DNA from: an uncultured Lachnospiraceae bacterium
GTDB taxonomy: Bacteria > Bacillota > Clostridia > Lachnospirales > Lachnospiraceae
Direction: 5' to 3'
DNA: 64,000 bases
Assembly (NCBI GenBank): GCA_910588865.1
Contig: CAJUSJ010000004.1
Coordinates: forward strand, 1,644-65,643
The position numbers and the translations under genes are program-made. The first letter of the stretch is position 1. The number at the start of each line of letters is the position of its first letter. The notes below the pieces were generated by a model, which saw only the letters and a list, made by a program, of their open reading frames with translations, made no database searches and was not told the origin of the DNA. Shown in pieces: positions 16,405 to 25,610 of the stretch.

Positions 16405-19047
16405 ATGTTAGACAAGCAATATCATCTGTACTCCATTGACACAGGACACTTTTTCAGCAGCCGGGAAAACCACCTTCACCACAAGCTCTGTGTATACCGT
16501 CAGGAACAGCGGGCCCTGCAAAACAGGTTAAGCCAGCCCGGCTGTTCCGGCGAGGACATTGAGAACCTGAAAAGCCTTGTGAGCCACAAAAGCAAAAAAA
16601 TAAAACAGGCAAAGGAAAAGCTTCTGGCCCTCCTGTCCAACAAGGTAAGCCAAAATGAACGGACTGACGGCAAAGACCACATCCGCGTCCTGAGAGAGGA
16701 CCGTCTCAGGGACACCGACGTTATATCGGTCTTTGACTCCTTTCTCAGCCGTACCATGGGAATCGGACAAGACCAGCTTACAGAAGATCTGATCATAGTG
16801 CAGGTTTACTATTTTGACGTATTTAAGGACATCTGTTTTTACGGTTTCCAATATAAATCCGAAAAATACCGGTACTTCACCTCATCGGCAGGGCAGATCC
16901 GCCAGAAGAAAGCCGTTTTCATCAAAGAATCGGTCTGGAACAATATAGAAAAAACCATCATGTGCGGCCTGACCATAGACAAGATCAACCAAAAAGGCGG
17001 AAACAACGTGAACAAGCACCTGGCCTACCTGGCCCTGACCAACTCCGCCACCGATGAGTGGAAAGAATTTGACATCGACAAATCCATAGTCATAGACGAC
17101 TTTGAGACACAAGTGTACGGAACCTTTGATTTTTTAGACGACGCGCACTACTCCATCACAAGAAAAACCGGCGCTGTTCCGGTTCCCCACACAGACGGGG
17201 CGGGGATGATGCTTCCCCGGGTCTGTTCCAAAAACTTTATGTTCCGGGCCCCATGGATCAAAGGCCTTTTAGGCGTATTCGATTTCAGGAGATTTGTGGA
17301 GGAAAACCGTCTCTCCCCTGTGATCACCGACATTTACGGCAAAGAACATGACATCATAAAGGAGGATATCCAGATCATCTTTACCAGAAGCCAGTTTAAG
17401 ATGCATAAGTATTACGACTCCTGGGAGGAGTACAAAGATTATTTTAAAAAATACCGCTGCTTTGCCGGAAGGCTGAACATGGAGGAAGACCGGTTTAAGC
17501 CGGCGAAGATCAACTACCAGATGCTCCAAACCCTGACAGATATTACCGATGAGGAGATTGATCATTTGTCCAAAAAATCCTCCCAGAGGGTCCAAAATAT
17601 CTGTACCTCCAAGGAGGCCATGATGGAGGTTCTGGGAATCACGCCCTACAACACCAACATGACCCCATTCCAAAAAGCGGTCCGGATCTATCCCGCCCTG
17701 TTAGGCGACACCTACGCCAAGGATATCCTGCGGGATGTGAAGAACAGCCTTGTGAAAAAATACAGAGGCGGAAAGCTTGAGATCAACGGAAAATACACCT
17801 TCATCCTTCCGGACTTTTACGGGGCATGTGAGTACTGGTTCGGGCACAGGGAAAACCCCAAAGGCCTGCTGGCTGACGGGGAAGTATTCTGCCGGCTGTC
17901 CAGATGGTCTGAAAAAATAGACTGTCTCAGAAGCCCTCACCTGTACAGAGAGCACGCTGTCCGCTCCAACATCGCGAGCCCATCTTACGGCCAGCGCTCA
18001 GAAAAACTCAGGCAATGGTTTTTGACCAATGCCCTTTACACAAGCACCCGGGACCTGATCAGCAAACTCCTGCAGTTTGACGTGGATGGCGACAAGGCCT
18101 TCATCGCGGCGGACGAAACCTTTGTCCAGGTGGCCCAACGGGGTATGAAAGACATTGTGCCTCTGTACTATAACATGAAAAAATCAGAGCCGACCCCGCT
18201 GAACAACAAAACCGTGTACGCGGGACTTGAGAAGGCATTTACAAGCGGCAACATCGGCATTTACAGCAACGCCATCTCAAAAATATGGAACCACGAGGTG
18301 TTCATAAACGGCTCCCCGGAAGAACAGCAGGAAGCTCTCGACACCATAAAACTGCTTTGTATGGAAAATAACTTCTGCATTGACGCCGCCAAAACCCTGT
18401 ACATGCCCACCCGCCCGGAATGGTTTGGCCCAATGGTATCCCGGTACACCAACCGCAAGCTGCCCGCCTTCTTTGAATTCGCCAAGGATAAGGAACTCTC
18501 ACAGGTTCAGGAGAGAAACGAAAGCTTTGTAAACAAACTCTATGACCGGATCCCGGACAAAGGGATCAATACCCGGGGACTGAAGCTGGATGCCTTGGAC
18601 TACAAAAAAATGATGGCGGACAAAAACGCGGTCTGCCCAAAGGAGGTGTCCCGCCTGTACGATACATTAAATAAACAGTACCGCCACATGATCAACATGA
18701 AAGACCAGAACAAGGACAACCTCCAATATATTGCCGGCAAGATCACCGAAGAGTTCCAACAGTTTGGATACCCCCGGGAAATCATAGCCGACATGCTTGT
18801 GGAATACCTCTACGGACATGAAAAGCGGTACAAGCAATTACTGTGGTTCTGCTATGGCCAGTATATCGCGGACAATCTGGAAAAAAACTTAAAGGTTCCC
18901 AAAACAAAGTTTATCCAGTGCGCTGACTGCGGAGAATGGCTGGAAGTTCCGGCAAACTCCCGCTCATTCCGATGCAGGAGCTGCCAAAAAGAGCACAAAA
19001 AGAAAACCAGCCGTCAGCCTATGTCCCCGCCCCATAACCGCCCATGA
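16405..19047 (+). CDS. YonO/QDE-1-like single-subunit RNA polymerase (predicted)
   Basis: This 880-residue protein is recognised by the catalytic signature of double-psi-beta-barrel polymerases: LLQFDVDGDKAF, with the three metal-binding aspartates at 559, 561 and 563. It is preceded by CLRSPHLYREH at 507-517, where eukaryotic RdRPs and the SP-beta YonO enzyme carry a comparable R-x-P segment. An N-terminal coiled coil (about 25-80) and a C-terminal four-cysteine zinc ribbon (CADCGEW and CRSCQ) flank the core. YonO is known to be a phage DNA-dependent RNA polymerase that makes late transcripts. By analogy this protein would transcribe the tail genes downstream. The family call rests on motif, size and context only. 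It is preceded by AAAGGGG and SOS boxes. Confidence 0.72.
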   Translation: MLDKQYHLYSIDTGHFFSSRENHLHHKLCVYRQEQRALQNRLSQPGCSGEDIENLKSLVSHKSKKIKQAKEKLLALLSNKVSQNERTDGKDHIRVLREDRLRDTDVISVFDSFLSRTMGIGQDQLTEDLIIVQVYYFDVFKDICFYGFQYKSEKYRYFTSSAGQIRQKKAVFIKESVWNNIEKTIMCGLTIDKINQKGGNNVNKHLAYLALTNSATDEWKEFDIDKSIVIDDFETQVYGTFDFLDDAHYSITRKTGAVPVPHTDGAGMMLPRVCSKNFMFRAPWIKGLLGVFDFRRFVEENRLSPVITDIYGKEHDIIKEDIQIIFTRSQFKMHKYYDSWEEYKDYFKKYRCFAGRLNMEEDRFKPAKINYQMLQTLTDITDEEIDHLSKKSSQRVQNICTSKEAMMEVLGITPYNTNMTPFQKAVRIYPALLGDTYAKDILRDVKNSLVKKYRGGKLEINGKYTFILPDFYGACEYWFGHRENPKGLLADGEVFCRLSRWSEKIDCLRSPHLYREHAVRSNIASPSYGQRSEKLRQWFLTNALYTSTRDLISKLLQFDVDGDKAFIAADETFVQVAQRGMKDIVPLYYNMKKSEPTPLNNKTVYAGLEKAFTSGNIGIYSNAISKIWNHEVFINGSPEEQQEALDTIKLLCMENNFCIDAAKTLYMPTRPEWFGPMVSRYTNRKLPAFFEFAKDKELSQVQERNESFVNKLYDRIPDKGINTRGLKLDALDYKKMMADKNAVCPKEVSRLYDTLNKQYRHMINMKDQNKDNLQYIAGKITEEFQQFGYPREIIADMLVEYLYGHEKRYKQLLWFCYGQYIADNLEKNLKVPKTKFIQCADCGEWLEVPANSRSFRCRSCQKEHKKKTSRQPMSPPHNRP

Positions 19048-19087
19048 GCCATGGCCGGATCAAGACAGCACAAAAAGAAAACCAGCC
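18992..19087 (+). repeat. Short direct repeat at the end of the RNA polymerase gene
   Basis: A 21-base stretch beginning AGCACAAAAAGAAAACC is found at 18992-19012 inside the last codons of the polymerase gene and again, identical, at 19067-19087, just before the candidate promoter motif. It probably arose by local duplication. Confidence 0.6.
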
Positions 19088-19093
19088 ACTTTT

Positions 19094-19119
19094 CATGGAC
19101 TTTCCATTGTGTATATAAA
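19094..19119 (+). promoter_or_regulatory. Candidate phage-polymerase promoter, copy 1
   Basis: The sequence begins CATGGACTTTC and continues CATTGTGTATATAA. It is nearly identical to segments at 37101 and 48143 and lies exactly 63 bases before the HU-like start codon. No sigma-A promoter is seen here. Assignment to the YonO-like polymerase is inference. Confidence 0.55.
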
Positions 19120-19156
19120 AAATACCACAATATTAAACAGATTGGAGGGATCACAC

Positions 19157-19459
19157 TTGACCATTACTCAGGAAAATTTATTACAGCAGATAGCAGGCAG
19201 CGGAGACATGAATATCGCCACGGTCCGCCAGGTTTTTAAGACAGCGGAAAACATCATTTTCGGCCTCCTGTCATCCACCACTTCCCAGGAAAATACCATC
19301 GTGAAGGTCATGGACGGCCTCAGCCTGGAATGCGCTTATATTCCGGAAAAACAGATCCATACCTATGACGATATAACCTGCAAGCCAAGGATCCGGGTCC
19401 GGCCAAAAGTCACCCGATATTACAACCGGAAGCTGAACGGCTACTTTGACGAAAACTGA
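19157..19459 (+). CDS. HU-like small DNA-binding protein (predicted)
   Basis: The 100-residue protein starts at TTG 19157, chosen because GGAGGG lies 7 bases upstream; an ATG at 19109 would read through that site. The layout resembles HU/IHF-type proteins: N-terminal helices ITQENLLQQIAGSG and VRQVFKTAENIIFGLLSS, a beta segment (VKVMDGLSLECAYIPEK), and a basic C-terminus with KPRIRVRPKVTRYYNRKLNG. HU-like proteins bend DNA or organise it. It is the first gene after the RNA polymerase and has its own candidate phage promoter, so it could assist transcription. The homology is weak and called from pattern only. Confidence 0.5.
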   Translation: MTITQENLLQQIAGSGDMNIATVRQVFKTAENIIFGLLSSTTSQENTIVKVMDGLSLECAYIPEKQIHTYDDITCKPRIRVRPKVTRYYNRKLNGYFDEN

Positions 19460-19483
19460 CAAGAGGAAGGGAGGTGAATCATT

Positions 19484-20212
19484 TTGGGCAACGACGAACT
19501 GCAAGTCTACCGGGGAAAAGATTTTGTGATCAATGACAAGATCCAGATCCATCAGCCCACTTTGGGGGAGATTGCGGATTGGGGAGAACAGAAATATTTT
19601 TCTTTTGTACAGAGTTTCACCGCCACCCCCACGGACCTGAAATATATCCTTTCCCTGTCCGGCGTGGACTGGAACACCATCTCTGACTATGAACTGTTTT
19701 TGACAAGATACAAAACATTTGGCAAAGACCTGTCCGCCATCCTCTTCGGCCATCTGAACCTGGCCGGTTTCCAGATAGCGGTCCAAAAAGAGAATGACAG
19801 CGTCGTCCTGGTGGACCCAGCCTCCCAGGCTGTCATCGACCGCTCCATATATGAGATCATCACAGAATATCTCAGGAAAACCCACAGGCTGGAAAAAAAT
19901 GTGGAGCGGGCCATGAATGAGACAACCAGGCAGGTGCTGTTGGACGAGGCCAGGGAACAGTATGAGGCCAGCCAGGACTTGCGGTTCCACTCAGTCCTCC
20001 TCCCTCTCATATCGGCCCTCACCAACATGGAAGGCTTCAAATACAGCTGGTCCACGGTCTGGGATATGAAGATCAACGCCTTCATGGACTCTGTCACAAG
20101 TATTCTGCACATCAAAAACGCGGACCGTCTGCTCACCAGCGGATATTCCGGATTCGGCATTGACCTAAAAAAGGTCAGCCCAAAAGAGTTAAATTATTTC
20201 ATAACCAAATAA
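19484..20212 (+). CDS. Phage protein of unknown function
   Basis: This 242-residue protein begins at a TTG preceded by GGAGGTGA. It is acidic and mostly helical in its second half, with no membrane segment and no motif I can name. The start (MGNDELQVYRGKDFVINDKI) and length are compatible with a tail-assembly chaperone or tail-completion protein, which often sits upstream of other tail genes, but this is a guess. It stands between the HU-like gene and a small cysteine-rich gene with short gaps, so it belongs to the same transcript. Confidence 0.6.
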   Translation: MGNDELQVYRGKDFVINDKIQIHQPTLGEIADWGEQKYFSFVQSFTATPTDLKYILSLSGVDWNTISDYELFLTRYKTFGKDLSAILFGHLNLAGFQIAVQKENDSVVLVDPASQAVIDRSIYEIITEYLRKTHRLEKNVERAMNETTRQVLLDEAREQYEASQDLRFHSVLLPLISALTNMEGFKYSWSTVWDMKINAFMDSVTSILHIKNADRLLTSGYSGFGIDLKKVSPKELNYFITK

Positions 20213-20233
20213 AAATACCAGGAGGAAACGAAA

Positions 20234-20503
20234 ATGAATGACAACAAAAACACCGCTACCTGCGCTGTATGCGGGAAACCCTACAAACCATGCCTGTCCT
20301 GCCGGTCCCAGAACCGGATCAGCTACTGGCGGAACATCGCTGACAGCATCAACTGCTATAAGATCTTTCTGGCGGTCAGCCAGTACAACAACGGTTATCT
20401 GTCAAAAGCCGAAGCCAAAGAACAGCTGGAAGCCATCCCCTTTGATGAAAATGACTTAAGAGAACCGGTGCGCGTCAAGGTCGCCGAGATCATGGAGGGT
20501 TAG
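20234..20503 (+). CDS. Small four-cysteine zinc-binding protein
   Basis: The 89-residue protein has CAVCGKPYKPCLSC near its N-terminus, two CxxC pairs that should bind one zinc ion. A helical acidic tail follows. Its stop is two bases from the endolysin start, indicating translational coupling. The function is unknown. Confidence 0.7.
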   Translation: MNDNKNTATCAVCGKPYKPCLSCRSQNRISYWRNIADSINCYKIFLAVSQYNNGYLSKAEAKEQLEAIPFDENDLREPVRVKVAEIMEG

Positions 20504-20505
20504 AC

Positions 20506-21381
20506 ATGGGAATCATACAGAAAAAAGTCACCCCAGAATTCAGGAAATGGGTAGGCTACTGTGAGAAAAACAGAAAAGACCACCTGGGAACCTACGACAA
20601 CCCGGAGCATTTTAAAAACAACGCCGGAGACGGCAACTATACGGTGTTCGCGGATCTGTACAGGCAAAAAACAGGAATCAATGTCCAGGGTCAGCCCTGG
20701 TGCGATTCCTTTGTGGACACGGTGCTGATTCATCTGTTCGGAGTGGAGGCCGCCAGGGCGCTGCTTGGCGGATTTTCCGCCTACACCCCCACCTCTGCCA
20801 GTTTTTATAAAAAAATGGGCCGCTATCACAACACGCCTCAGGAGGGAGACCAGATCTTTTTCCACAACGGAACCAGGGTTTATCACACCGGATATGTGTA
20901 TAAAGTGGAAAACAGCATAATCTACACCATAGAAGGCAACACAAGCTCTGACAAAATTCTGGAAAATGAAGGCGGATGTGTAGCGTACAAGCAGTACCCC
21001 TTGGGCTGGATGAACGCAGGCCGCCGGATCGACGGCTACGGGCGGCCCGATTATTCCCTTGTGGAAAACCATGGAAATGAATATGAGCAGGGATTTCTTC
21101 AAGCCGCTGACCAAAAGCGGTGGTGGTATCAGTTTTCCGACGGGACCTACGCCCGTGACGGATGGCACTGGCTGACAGAGCGAACCGGAGGCACCTCTGG
21201 CTGGTATCTGTTTGATGAAAAGGGCTATATGCTCACCGGATATCACAGCGCCCCTGACGGTAGAAAATATTTCCTCTGTCCGGAACCCGGAATCAACGAA
21301 GGAAAATGCATGGTGACAAACTGTCAGGGAGAACTGGTCATAGCGGACTTTGACCAGGAAAATAAAAAATATAAGATTTAA
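20506..21381 (+). CDS. CHAP-like endolysin with C-terminal wall-binding repeats
   Basis: The 291-residue protein has an N-terminal cysteine peptidase/amidase-like domain: candidate nucleophile C66 in GQPWCDSFV, H127 in YHTGYV and E143 in TIEGN, in the order seen in CHAP/NlpC-type lysins. Residues about 195-280 carry aromatic-rich units (WWYQFSDGTYARDGWHWL, GWYLFDEKGYMLTG) typical of glucan/choline-binding-like wall anchors. There is no signal peptide, so export needs the holin encoded next. The inferred role is peptidoglycan cleavage to release particles at lysis. Confidence 0.85.
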   Translation: MGIIQKKVTPEFRKWVGYCEKNRKDHLGTYDNPEHFKNNAGDGNYTVFADLYRQKTGINVQGQPWCDSFVDTVLIHLFGVEAARALLGGFSAYTPTSASFYKKMGRYHNTPQEGDQIFFHNGTRVYHTGYVYKVENSIIYTIEGNTSSDKILENEGGCVAYKQYPLGWMNAGRRIDGYGRPDYSLVENHGNEYEQGFLQAADQKRWWYQFSDGTYARDGWHWLTERTGGTSGWYLFDEKGYMLTGYHSAPDGRKYFLCPEPGINEGKCMVTNCQGELVIADFDQENKKYKI

Positions 21382-21399
21382 GACAAGGAGGAAACCATC

Positions 21400-21783
21400 A
21401 TGGAAACGATCATACAGCAAATCGACTGGATCCAGTTGATCCAAACCCTGTGGACGGTTGTGCTGCTTCCCGTCATCACTTACATAGGAGCTGAGGCGGG
21501 CCGTTACGCGAAAGAAAAACGGATAGACAAGTATACGGACATACTATATTCCAATATCTTAAGCGCCGTAAAGGACGTGTACGAGACCGTTGTCAAGGAT
21601 ATCAAGGGCACTGACCAGTGGACAGCCCAGGCCCAGGCAAAAGCAAAAGAACTTGCCAAAGCCAAAGCCGTCTCCGCCCTGACCGCTTCTGCGTACCAGG
21701 TCTTAAAAACCGCTAACCATGACTTTGACAAATACCTTGACCATCTCATCGGGGCGGCACTCTACGACCTGAAACACAGATAG
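21400..21783 (+). CDS. Phage holin, LLH-type
   Basis: The 127-residue protein has one N-terminal membrane helix (about residues 14-32, TLWTVVLLPVITYIGAEAG). A long charged helical domain rich in Ala and Lys follows. This matches the LL-H family of holins. Holins oligomerise in the cell membrane and let endolysin reach the wall. The gene follows the endolysin after 18 bases with its own AAGGAGG site, the usual lysis cassette (here lysin first). Confidence 0.8.
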   Translation: METIIQQIDWIQLIQTLWTVVLLPVITYIGAEAGRYAKEKRIDKYTDILYSNILSAVKDVYETVVKDIKGTDQWTAQAQAKAKELAKAKAVSALTASAYQVLKTANHDFDKYLDHLIGAALYDLKHR

Positions 21784-21803
21784 AGTGGGGCAGGTGATAG
21801 ACT

Positions 21804-22316
21804 ATGGGAGATCTAACGTCACTGACAACCATCGACTACTCCTCTCTCTTTTTTGAAGTCTTCACCATCCTGATGGGCCTGAAAGCAGTCATGGCCCTGA
21901 TGGAATGGGTAACCGCCAAACTGGGAATCGAGGTAAAGTGGACCAGAAAGCAGAGAGAGGAACACGCCCTGCTGATGAAAACATCACAGAATCTAAATGA
22001 ATTACAGGAAAAACTGAACCAATATGCCGCGCACTCTGACCACCGGGACAATGAGATATGCCGGGATATCCAAAAACTCACGGACATGTTTCTGGACAAG
22101 GAAATCGAGGACTGGCGCTGGAAGATCCTGGACTTCTCCTCGGGCCTGTCAAACGGCCGCCGCTATAACCGTGAATCCTTTGACCATATCTTCCGGACAT
22201 ATGACACTTATGAAAAAGTTCTCATGGAAAACCAGATGGACAATGGACTTATTGAGGAGACGATCAAGTATATAAGGAAAAAATATCAGGAATGTATGGA
22301 TGAAGGGAGGATATAA
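21804..22316 (+). CDS. Membrane-anchored coiled-coil protein, lysis-cassette associated
   Basis: The 170-residue protein has a single membrane segment near residues 15-40 (FFEVFTILMGLKAVMALMEW). It continues as a charged coiled coil and a C-terminal helical domain with aromatic residues. Similar proteins accompany holins in clostridial prophages; a spanin-like or holin-modulating role is possible but unproven. It lies directly between the holin and the first fibre gene. Confidence 0.6.
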   Translation: MGDLTSLTTIDYSSLFFEVFTILMGLKAVMALMEWVTAKLGIEVKWTRKQREEHALLMKTSQNLNELQEKLNQYAAHSDHRDNEICRDIQKLTDMFLDKEIEDWRWKILDFSSGLSNGRRYNRESFDHIFRTYDTYEKVLMENQMDNGLIEETIKYIRKKYQECMDEGRI

Positions 22317-22317
22317 T

Positions 22318-24156
22318 ATGGCAAAAATTTGGATGCCCGCTAGTATCAGCAGTGATGATTTGGATTTGAAACAGATCACATCCGATGCCACCGCCCTTCC
22401 AGAAGAAATTCTGGAAGATAAGACAGCCTATGTCAGCGGAGAACGGATCAGGGGAACTCTCGCAAGAAGGGAGAGCGGTCTTTCCAACATCGGATTAGAC
22501 TGGCGTACGCCCACTCTCACACCTGGGCAATCCATCTCCTTAGGAAGCGGAAGTAATCTGTATGTGGGAATCCCAAAAGGGGCCTATCTTGACAGTGACC
22601 CAAAACTCTCCTGCCCTGCGGTCACTATTCCCTACGAGCAGAGAGCCGTCACTCCTACAAAGTTGTCCCAGGTTATAATCTCCGCCAGCGGAAAAGTTTT
22701 AAAACAAGTTACTGTCAACCCAATACCAGGCAATTATATTACCACAGATGACGCAAATGCTCAGCCAGACCATATGATGAATGGAAATACCGCTTATGTC
22801 AAGGGAGTGAAAATTACCGGAACGATGGCGAACCAAGGAACCAAAACCGCTTCACTTAACTGCGGAGACTCCTACACAATATCCGCCGGGTATCATAACG
22901 GTTCGGGGAAGATCACAGCAAACAGTTTATCTAGTCAGACAGCCGCAAATGCCACGGCAAATTATTTGGCTAAAGATAAAACAGCTTGGGTAAATGGAAC
23001 TAAAATCACAGGAACAGTTCCTGATAAGAGGGGAACCTCACAGCCATGTCAATACGCAAGGATTAATAATGGCAGATTCGAAATCGCTGTTGAAGCAGGT
23101 ATATATGGCTGTAATTGGAACAACAACGCACAAGACTATGAATATTTAACCTACCAAAAAGTAAGGGATGCCATTGGACTTACATCTGGAAAGTTAAAGT
23201 ATAATGAGGGCGTTCTTGGGTTAACTGGAACTTTCACTGGTGATGCGAATCTCGAAGCTGGTTCTCTTCTTTCTGGATATTCTGGATACTCAAAAGGAAC
23301 TAAGATAAATGGAAGTATGCCTAATCGAACAGTAGTAAATAGTACTATTGGAGGTATCAACTCTTCTTATCCTGGTGTTTCGATATATGATGGGAACGCT
23401 ATACAGTTTAATCCAACAACTGGCGATAAAGTACGACGATTCGCAATATCTCCTCCAACTGGCTACTATCTGCAAGGAGCAAGCTATGTTGGGGCACCTG
23501 CTCAAACCAAAACCATTACTCCTTCAACATCAATTCAAACCGTTAAAGCTGATAGCGGAAAAGTATTGGAACAAGTCTCAGTAAACGCGATCCCAAATAA
23601 CCGTGGACAATATCAGTATGGAACGAATATAGGGGAATCTGGTGACTATTATGCCATTAACGGTTTACCAGAAGGATACTATGTGAAAAATGGTGCCGAT
23701 TGGGCTCCGGAAGCAAGAATCTCTAAATCAAAACTTAGAGAATATTTTGGTATCACAGCAGACAAAATACGAAGAGGCACATCTATCGCAGGTGTCTCGG
23801 GGGAAGTTGATAGATATATTCAATATACTGGATATGGTTTAAAATCTTCAACAACTAAAAAAAGTTTTACCGATATGAATGGAAATACTGTAACTCACTA
23901 TAGCCTGACAATCCCAATTAATAACGTGCATTTTGTCCCAATGACTATTGCCGTATTTAATAATACCTGGCCTCTGAATGTAGTAACTCAAGATCAATGG
24001 CATATCATTGAGATATATGAAAATTCGGCATGGTGGTTCAATTATGGTGGCGGTAATGGAATCGGGTGGGGTAATGGAAACACCAACGTCATTGTCCCAG
24101 TGTCAATTAGCGGTGCCGATTACTGCTATGTAATAGGTGGATATAATAATTCATAG
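22318..24156 (+). CDS. Tail fibre/receptor-binding protein, type A copy 1
   Basis: The 612-residue protein starts MAKIWMPASISSDDLDLK at an ATG preceded by GGGAGGAT; an upstream ATG at 22300 lies before this site. Residues 1-240 contain units with the consensus GKTAWVNGTKITGT and YTISAGYHNGSGKITANSLS, also found in the other fibre genes. The C-terminal third is different and rich in Gly, Asn, Tyr and Trp, as expected for a receptor-binding tip. The paralogue is at 51657-53597. The second half uses more AT-rich codons, a hint of module exchange. Confidence 0.72.
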   Translation: MAKIWMPASISSDDLDLKQITSDATALPEEILEDKTAYVSGERIRGTLARRESGLSNIGLDWRTPTLTPGQSISLGSGSNLYVGIPKGAYLDSDPKLSCPAVTIPYEQRAVTPTKLSQVIISASGKVLKQVTVNPIPGNYITTDDANAQPDHMMNGNTAYVKGVKITGTMANQGTKTASLNCGDSYTISAGYHNGSGKITANSLSSQTAANATANYLAKDKTAWVNGTKITGTVPDKRGTSQPCQYARINNGRFEIAVEAGIYGCNWNNNAQDYEYLTYQKVRDAIGLTSGKLKYNEGVLGLTGTFTGDANLEAGSLLSGYSGYSKGTKINGSMPNRTVVNSTIGGINSSYPGVSIYDGNAIQFNPTTGDKVRRFAISPPTGYYLQGASYVGAPAQTKTITPSTSIQTVKADSGKVLEQVSVNAIPNNRGQYQYGTNIGESGDYYAINGLPEGYYVKNGADWAPEARISKSKLREYFGITADKIRRGTSIAGVSGEVDRYIQYTGYGLKSSTTKKSFTDMNGNTVTHYSLTIPINNVHFVPMTIAVFNNTWPLNVVTQDQWHIIEIYENSAWWFNYGGGNGIGWGNGNTNVIVPVSISGADYCYVIGGYNNS

Positions 24157-24252
24157 AATGAAATCAGCACCAATATCATAAAAATGTCCGGAAAGGCAGC
24201 AAAGAGTGGGGCCGAATATAATATCTGGAACGCCCAGAATGTTAGAAATTTA

Positions 24253-24282
24253 TAGACTCTGCCGCCAGATTTATGGTATAAT
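24253..24282 (+). promoter_or_regulatory. Sigma-A promoter of a 45-codon gene
   Basis: TAGACT, 18 bases and a perfect TATAAT at 24277-24282 lie about 42 bases before the ATG at 24324. Confidence 0.55.
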
Positions 24283-24323
24283 TATCACGTACTCATTTTT
24301 AATGCTTAAGGAGAGGTGAGAAA

Positions 24324-24461
24324 ATGCCGCCGCAAGGAGAAATTATAAAAGAATTAGCCGAAAAGCTTGAGCGTCAAGTTATCATAGACGCTTTAAGTAA
24401 AATCGACAGTTTAGAGGAACTTAAGGAATACATTGAGAAACTCCGGGCTAAAAATGAATAG
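24324..24461 (+). CDS. Small helical protein with its own promoter and terminator
   Basis: The 45-residue protein (MPPQGEIIKELAEKLERQ at its start) is almost wholly amphipathic helix. It has a GGAGAGGTGAG ribosome site, a sigma-A promoter upstream and a strong terminator 15 bases downstream. It is therefore an independent cassette among tail genes. I do not recognise it; a small regulator or antitoxin is possible. Confidence 0.55.
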   Translation: MPPQGEIIKELAEKLERQVIIDALSKIDSLEELKEYIEKLRAKNE

Positions 24462-24476
24462 ACAACTATCAACCAG

Positions 24477-24507
24477 GGATCTGTCAAGCGGCAGATCCTT
24501 TTCTTTT
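24477..24507 (+). terminator. Rho-independent terminator after the 45-codon gene
   Basis: GGATCTGTC pairs with GGCAGATCC across a 4-base loop and is followed by TTTTCTTTT. Confidence 0.75.
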
Positions 24508-24531
24508 GTTTATGGAGGAGGTAATCCCCTT

Positions 24532-25593
24532 TTGCAGGCAACAATCTATAAAATAACTCCATTTGACGCGGATTCAGGATATTCCGTCAAGTTCGCCTGG
24601 AACGGAAACCAGGTATTTAAAAACAGATGCATTATCTGCGAAAGCGAAAGCGGCAAGCTTATATACGACCAGACCGTATCCTCATTCAAACTGGAACACA
24701 ACATAGACCTGTCAAAATCACAGCTGAAAAACGGCGGGAAATACACGGCCTACATCACCGTATTTGACAAAGACGGCAATGAGTCCCAGATTCAGCCCAT
24801 TGGGACTCAATTTTTATGTCTGAAAAAACCTGTATTCCAGTTTTCCAACGCCGTTGACGGGCAGACCATCGCCTCATCGTCATATGAGTTTTCCTTATTC
24901 TACTTTCAGGAAAATGGCGAGCCATTAGATTCATGGTCCGTGTCCGTATACAGCAATACATTTACCCCGCTGATGAGTTCTGGTTTAAAATATGACACAG
25001 ACACATTAACACATACCGTGTCCGGCTTTACCAACAAAAATGAATACTATATCCGGGCCACCGGACAGACCATCAACGGAATGTTAGTGGATACGGGGTA
25101 TATCGGGATCTCTGTCTTTTACAGCACCCGGGATGTATTTTCCCTTATGGAACTGACCAACGCGTCCCACTTGGGCGCTGTCCATCTCCGCTCAAACATC
25201 ATCTCATCCAGCGGCCATCTAAACCATGAGGCTGTCTTTATTGACAATGAATTTATTGATCTGAGAAAGGATGAGCTGACTTACGACAGGGGATTTTTCT
25301 TTCAGGGAGATTTCTCCTTTGTTATACGGTTTTTCGGCATCCGGCCAAACCAGGAAATTCTCTCCATGTACAGTGATGCCAGAAAGACCCTTCGGCTCCT
25401 GGTAAGCTACCGCGTCGGACGGTTTGGAACCGATGAGACAAGGGGATGCTTTGAGCTGAGAGTCATAAGCAATTCCGTGACATCTGTCTATTACAGCAAT
25501 AAACTTCCGCTCTTATCTGAAGAAGATAAAATTGGATTATGTATCTCCCGCCGAAACGGGTATTATCATATAGAAGCAGCTTTGATCACATAA
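24532..25593 (+). CDS. Phage tail/baseplate protein with fibronectin-like beta domains
   Basis: The 353-residue frame starts at a TTG at 24532 preceded by GGAGGAGG 10 bases upstream. The ATG at 24433 would lie in the previous gene and read through the terminator hairpin. The N-terminal half has repeated beta-rich segments with the feel of fibronectin type III folds (YSVKFAWNGNQVF, GKYTAYITVFDKDGN). The C-terminal half is beta-rich without a name. It is closely followed by two further structural genes ending in the hub candidate, so a baseplate or distal-tail role is inferred. Confidence 0.6.
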   Translation: MQATIYKITPFDADSGYSVKFAWNGNQVFKNRCIICESESGKLIYDQTVSSFKLEHNIDLSKSQLKNGGKYTAYITVFDKDGNESQIQPIGTQFLCLKKPVFQFSNAVDGQTIASSSYEFSLFYFQENGEPLDSWSVSVYSNTFTPLMSSGLKYDTDTLTHTVSGFTNKNEYYIRATGQTINGMLVDTGYIGISVFYSTRDVFSLMELTNASHLGAVHLRSNIISSSGHLNHEAVFIDNEFIDLRKDELTYDRGFFFQGDFSFVIRFFGIRPNQEILSMYSDARKTLRLLVSYRVGRFGTDETRGCFELRVISNSVTSVYYSNKLPLLSEEDKIGLCISRRNGYYHIEAALIT

Positions 25594-25610
25594 AACAGGA
25601 GGTGAAATAT

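Noticed and set aside
19051..19239. 62-codon plus-strand frame just after the polymerase gene
   Set aside because: It overlaps the HU-like gene in another frame, which has the ribosome site, and contains the candidate promoter motif.
19271..21444. Minus-strand frames opposite the phage genes after the polymerase
   Set aside because: They cover intact plus-strand genes with good ribosome sites; no independent coding evidence.
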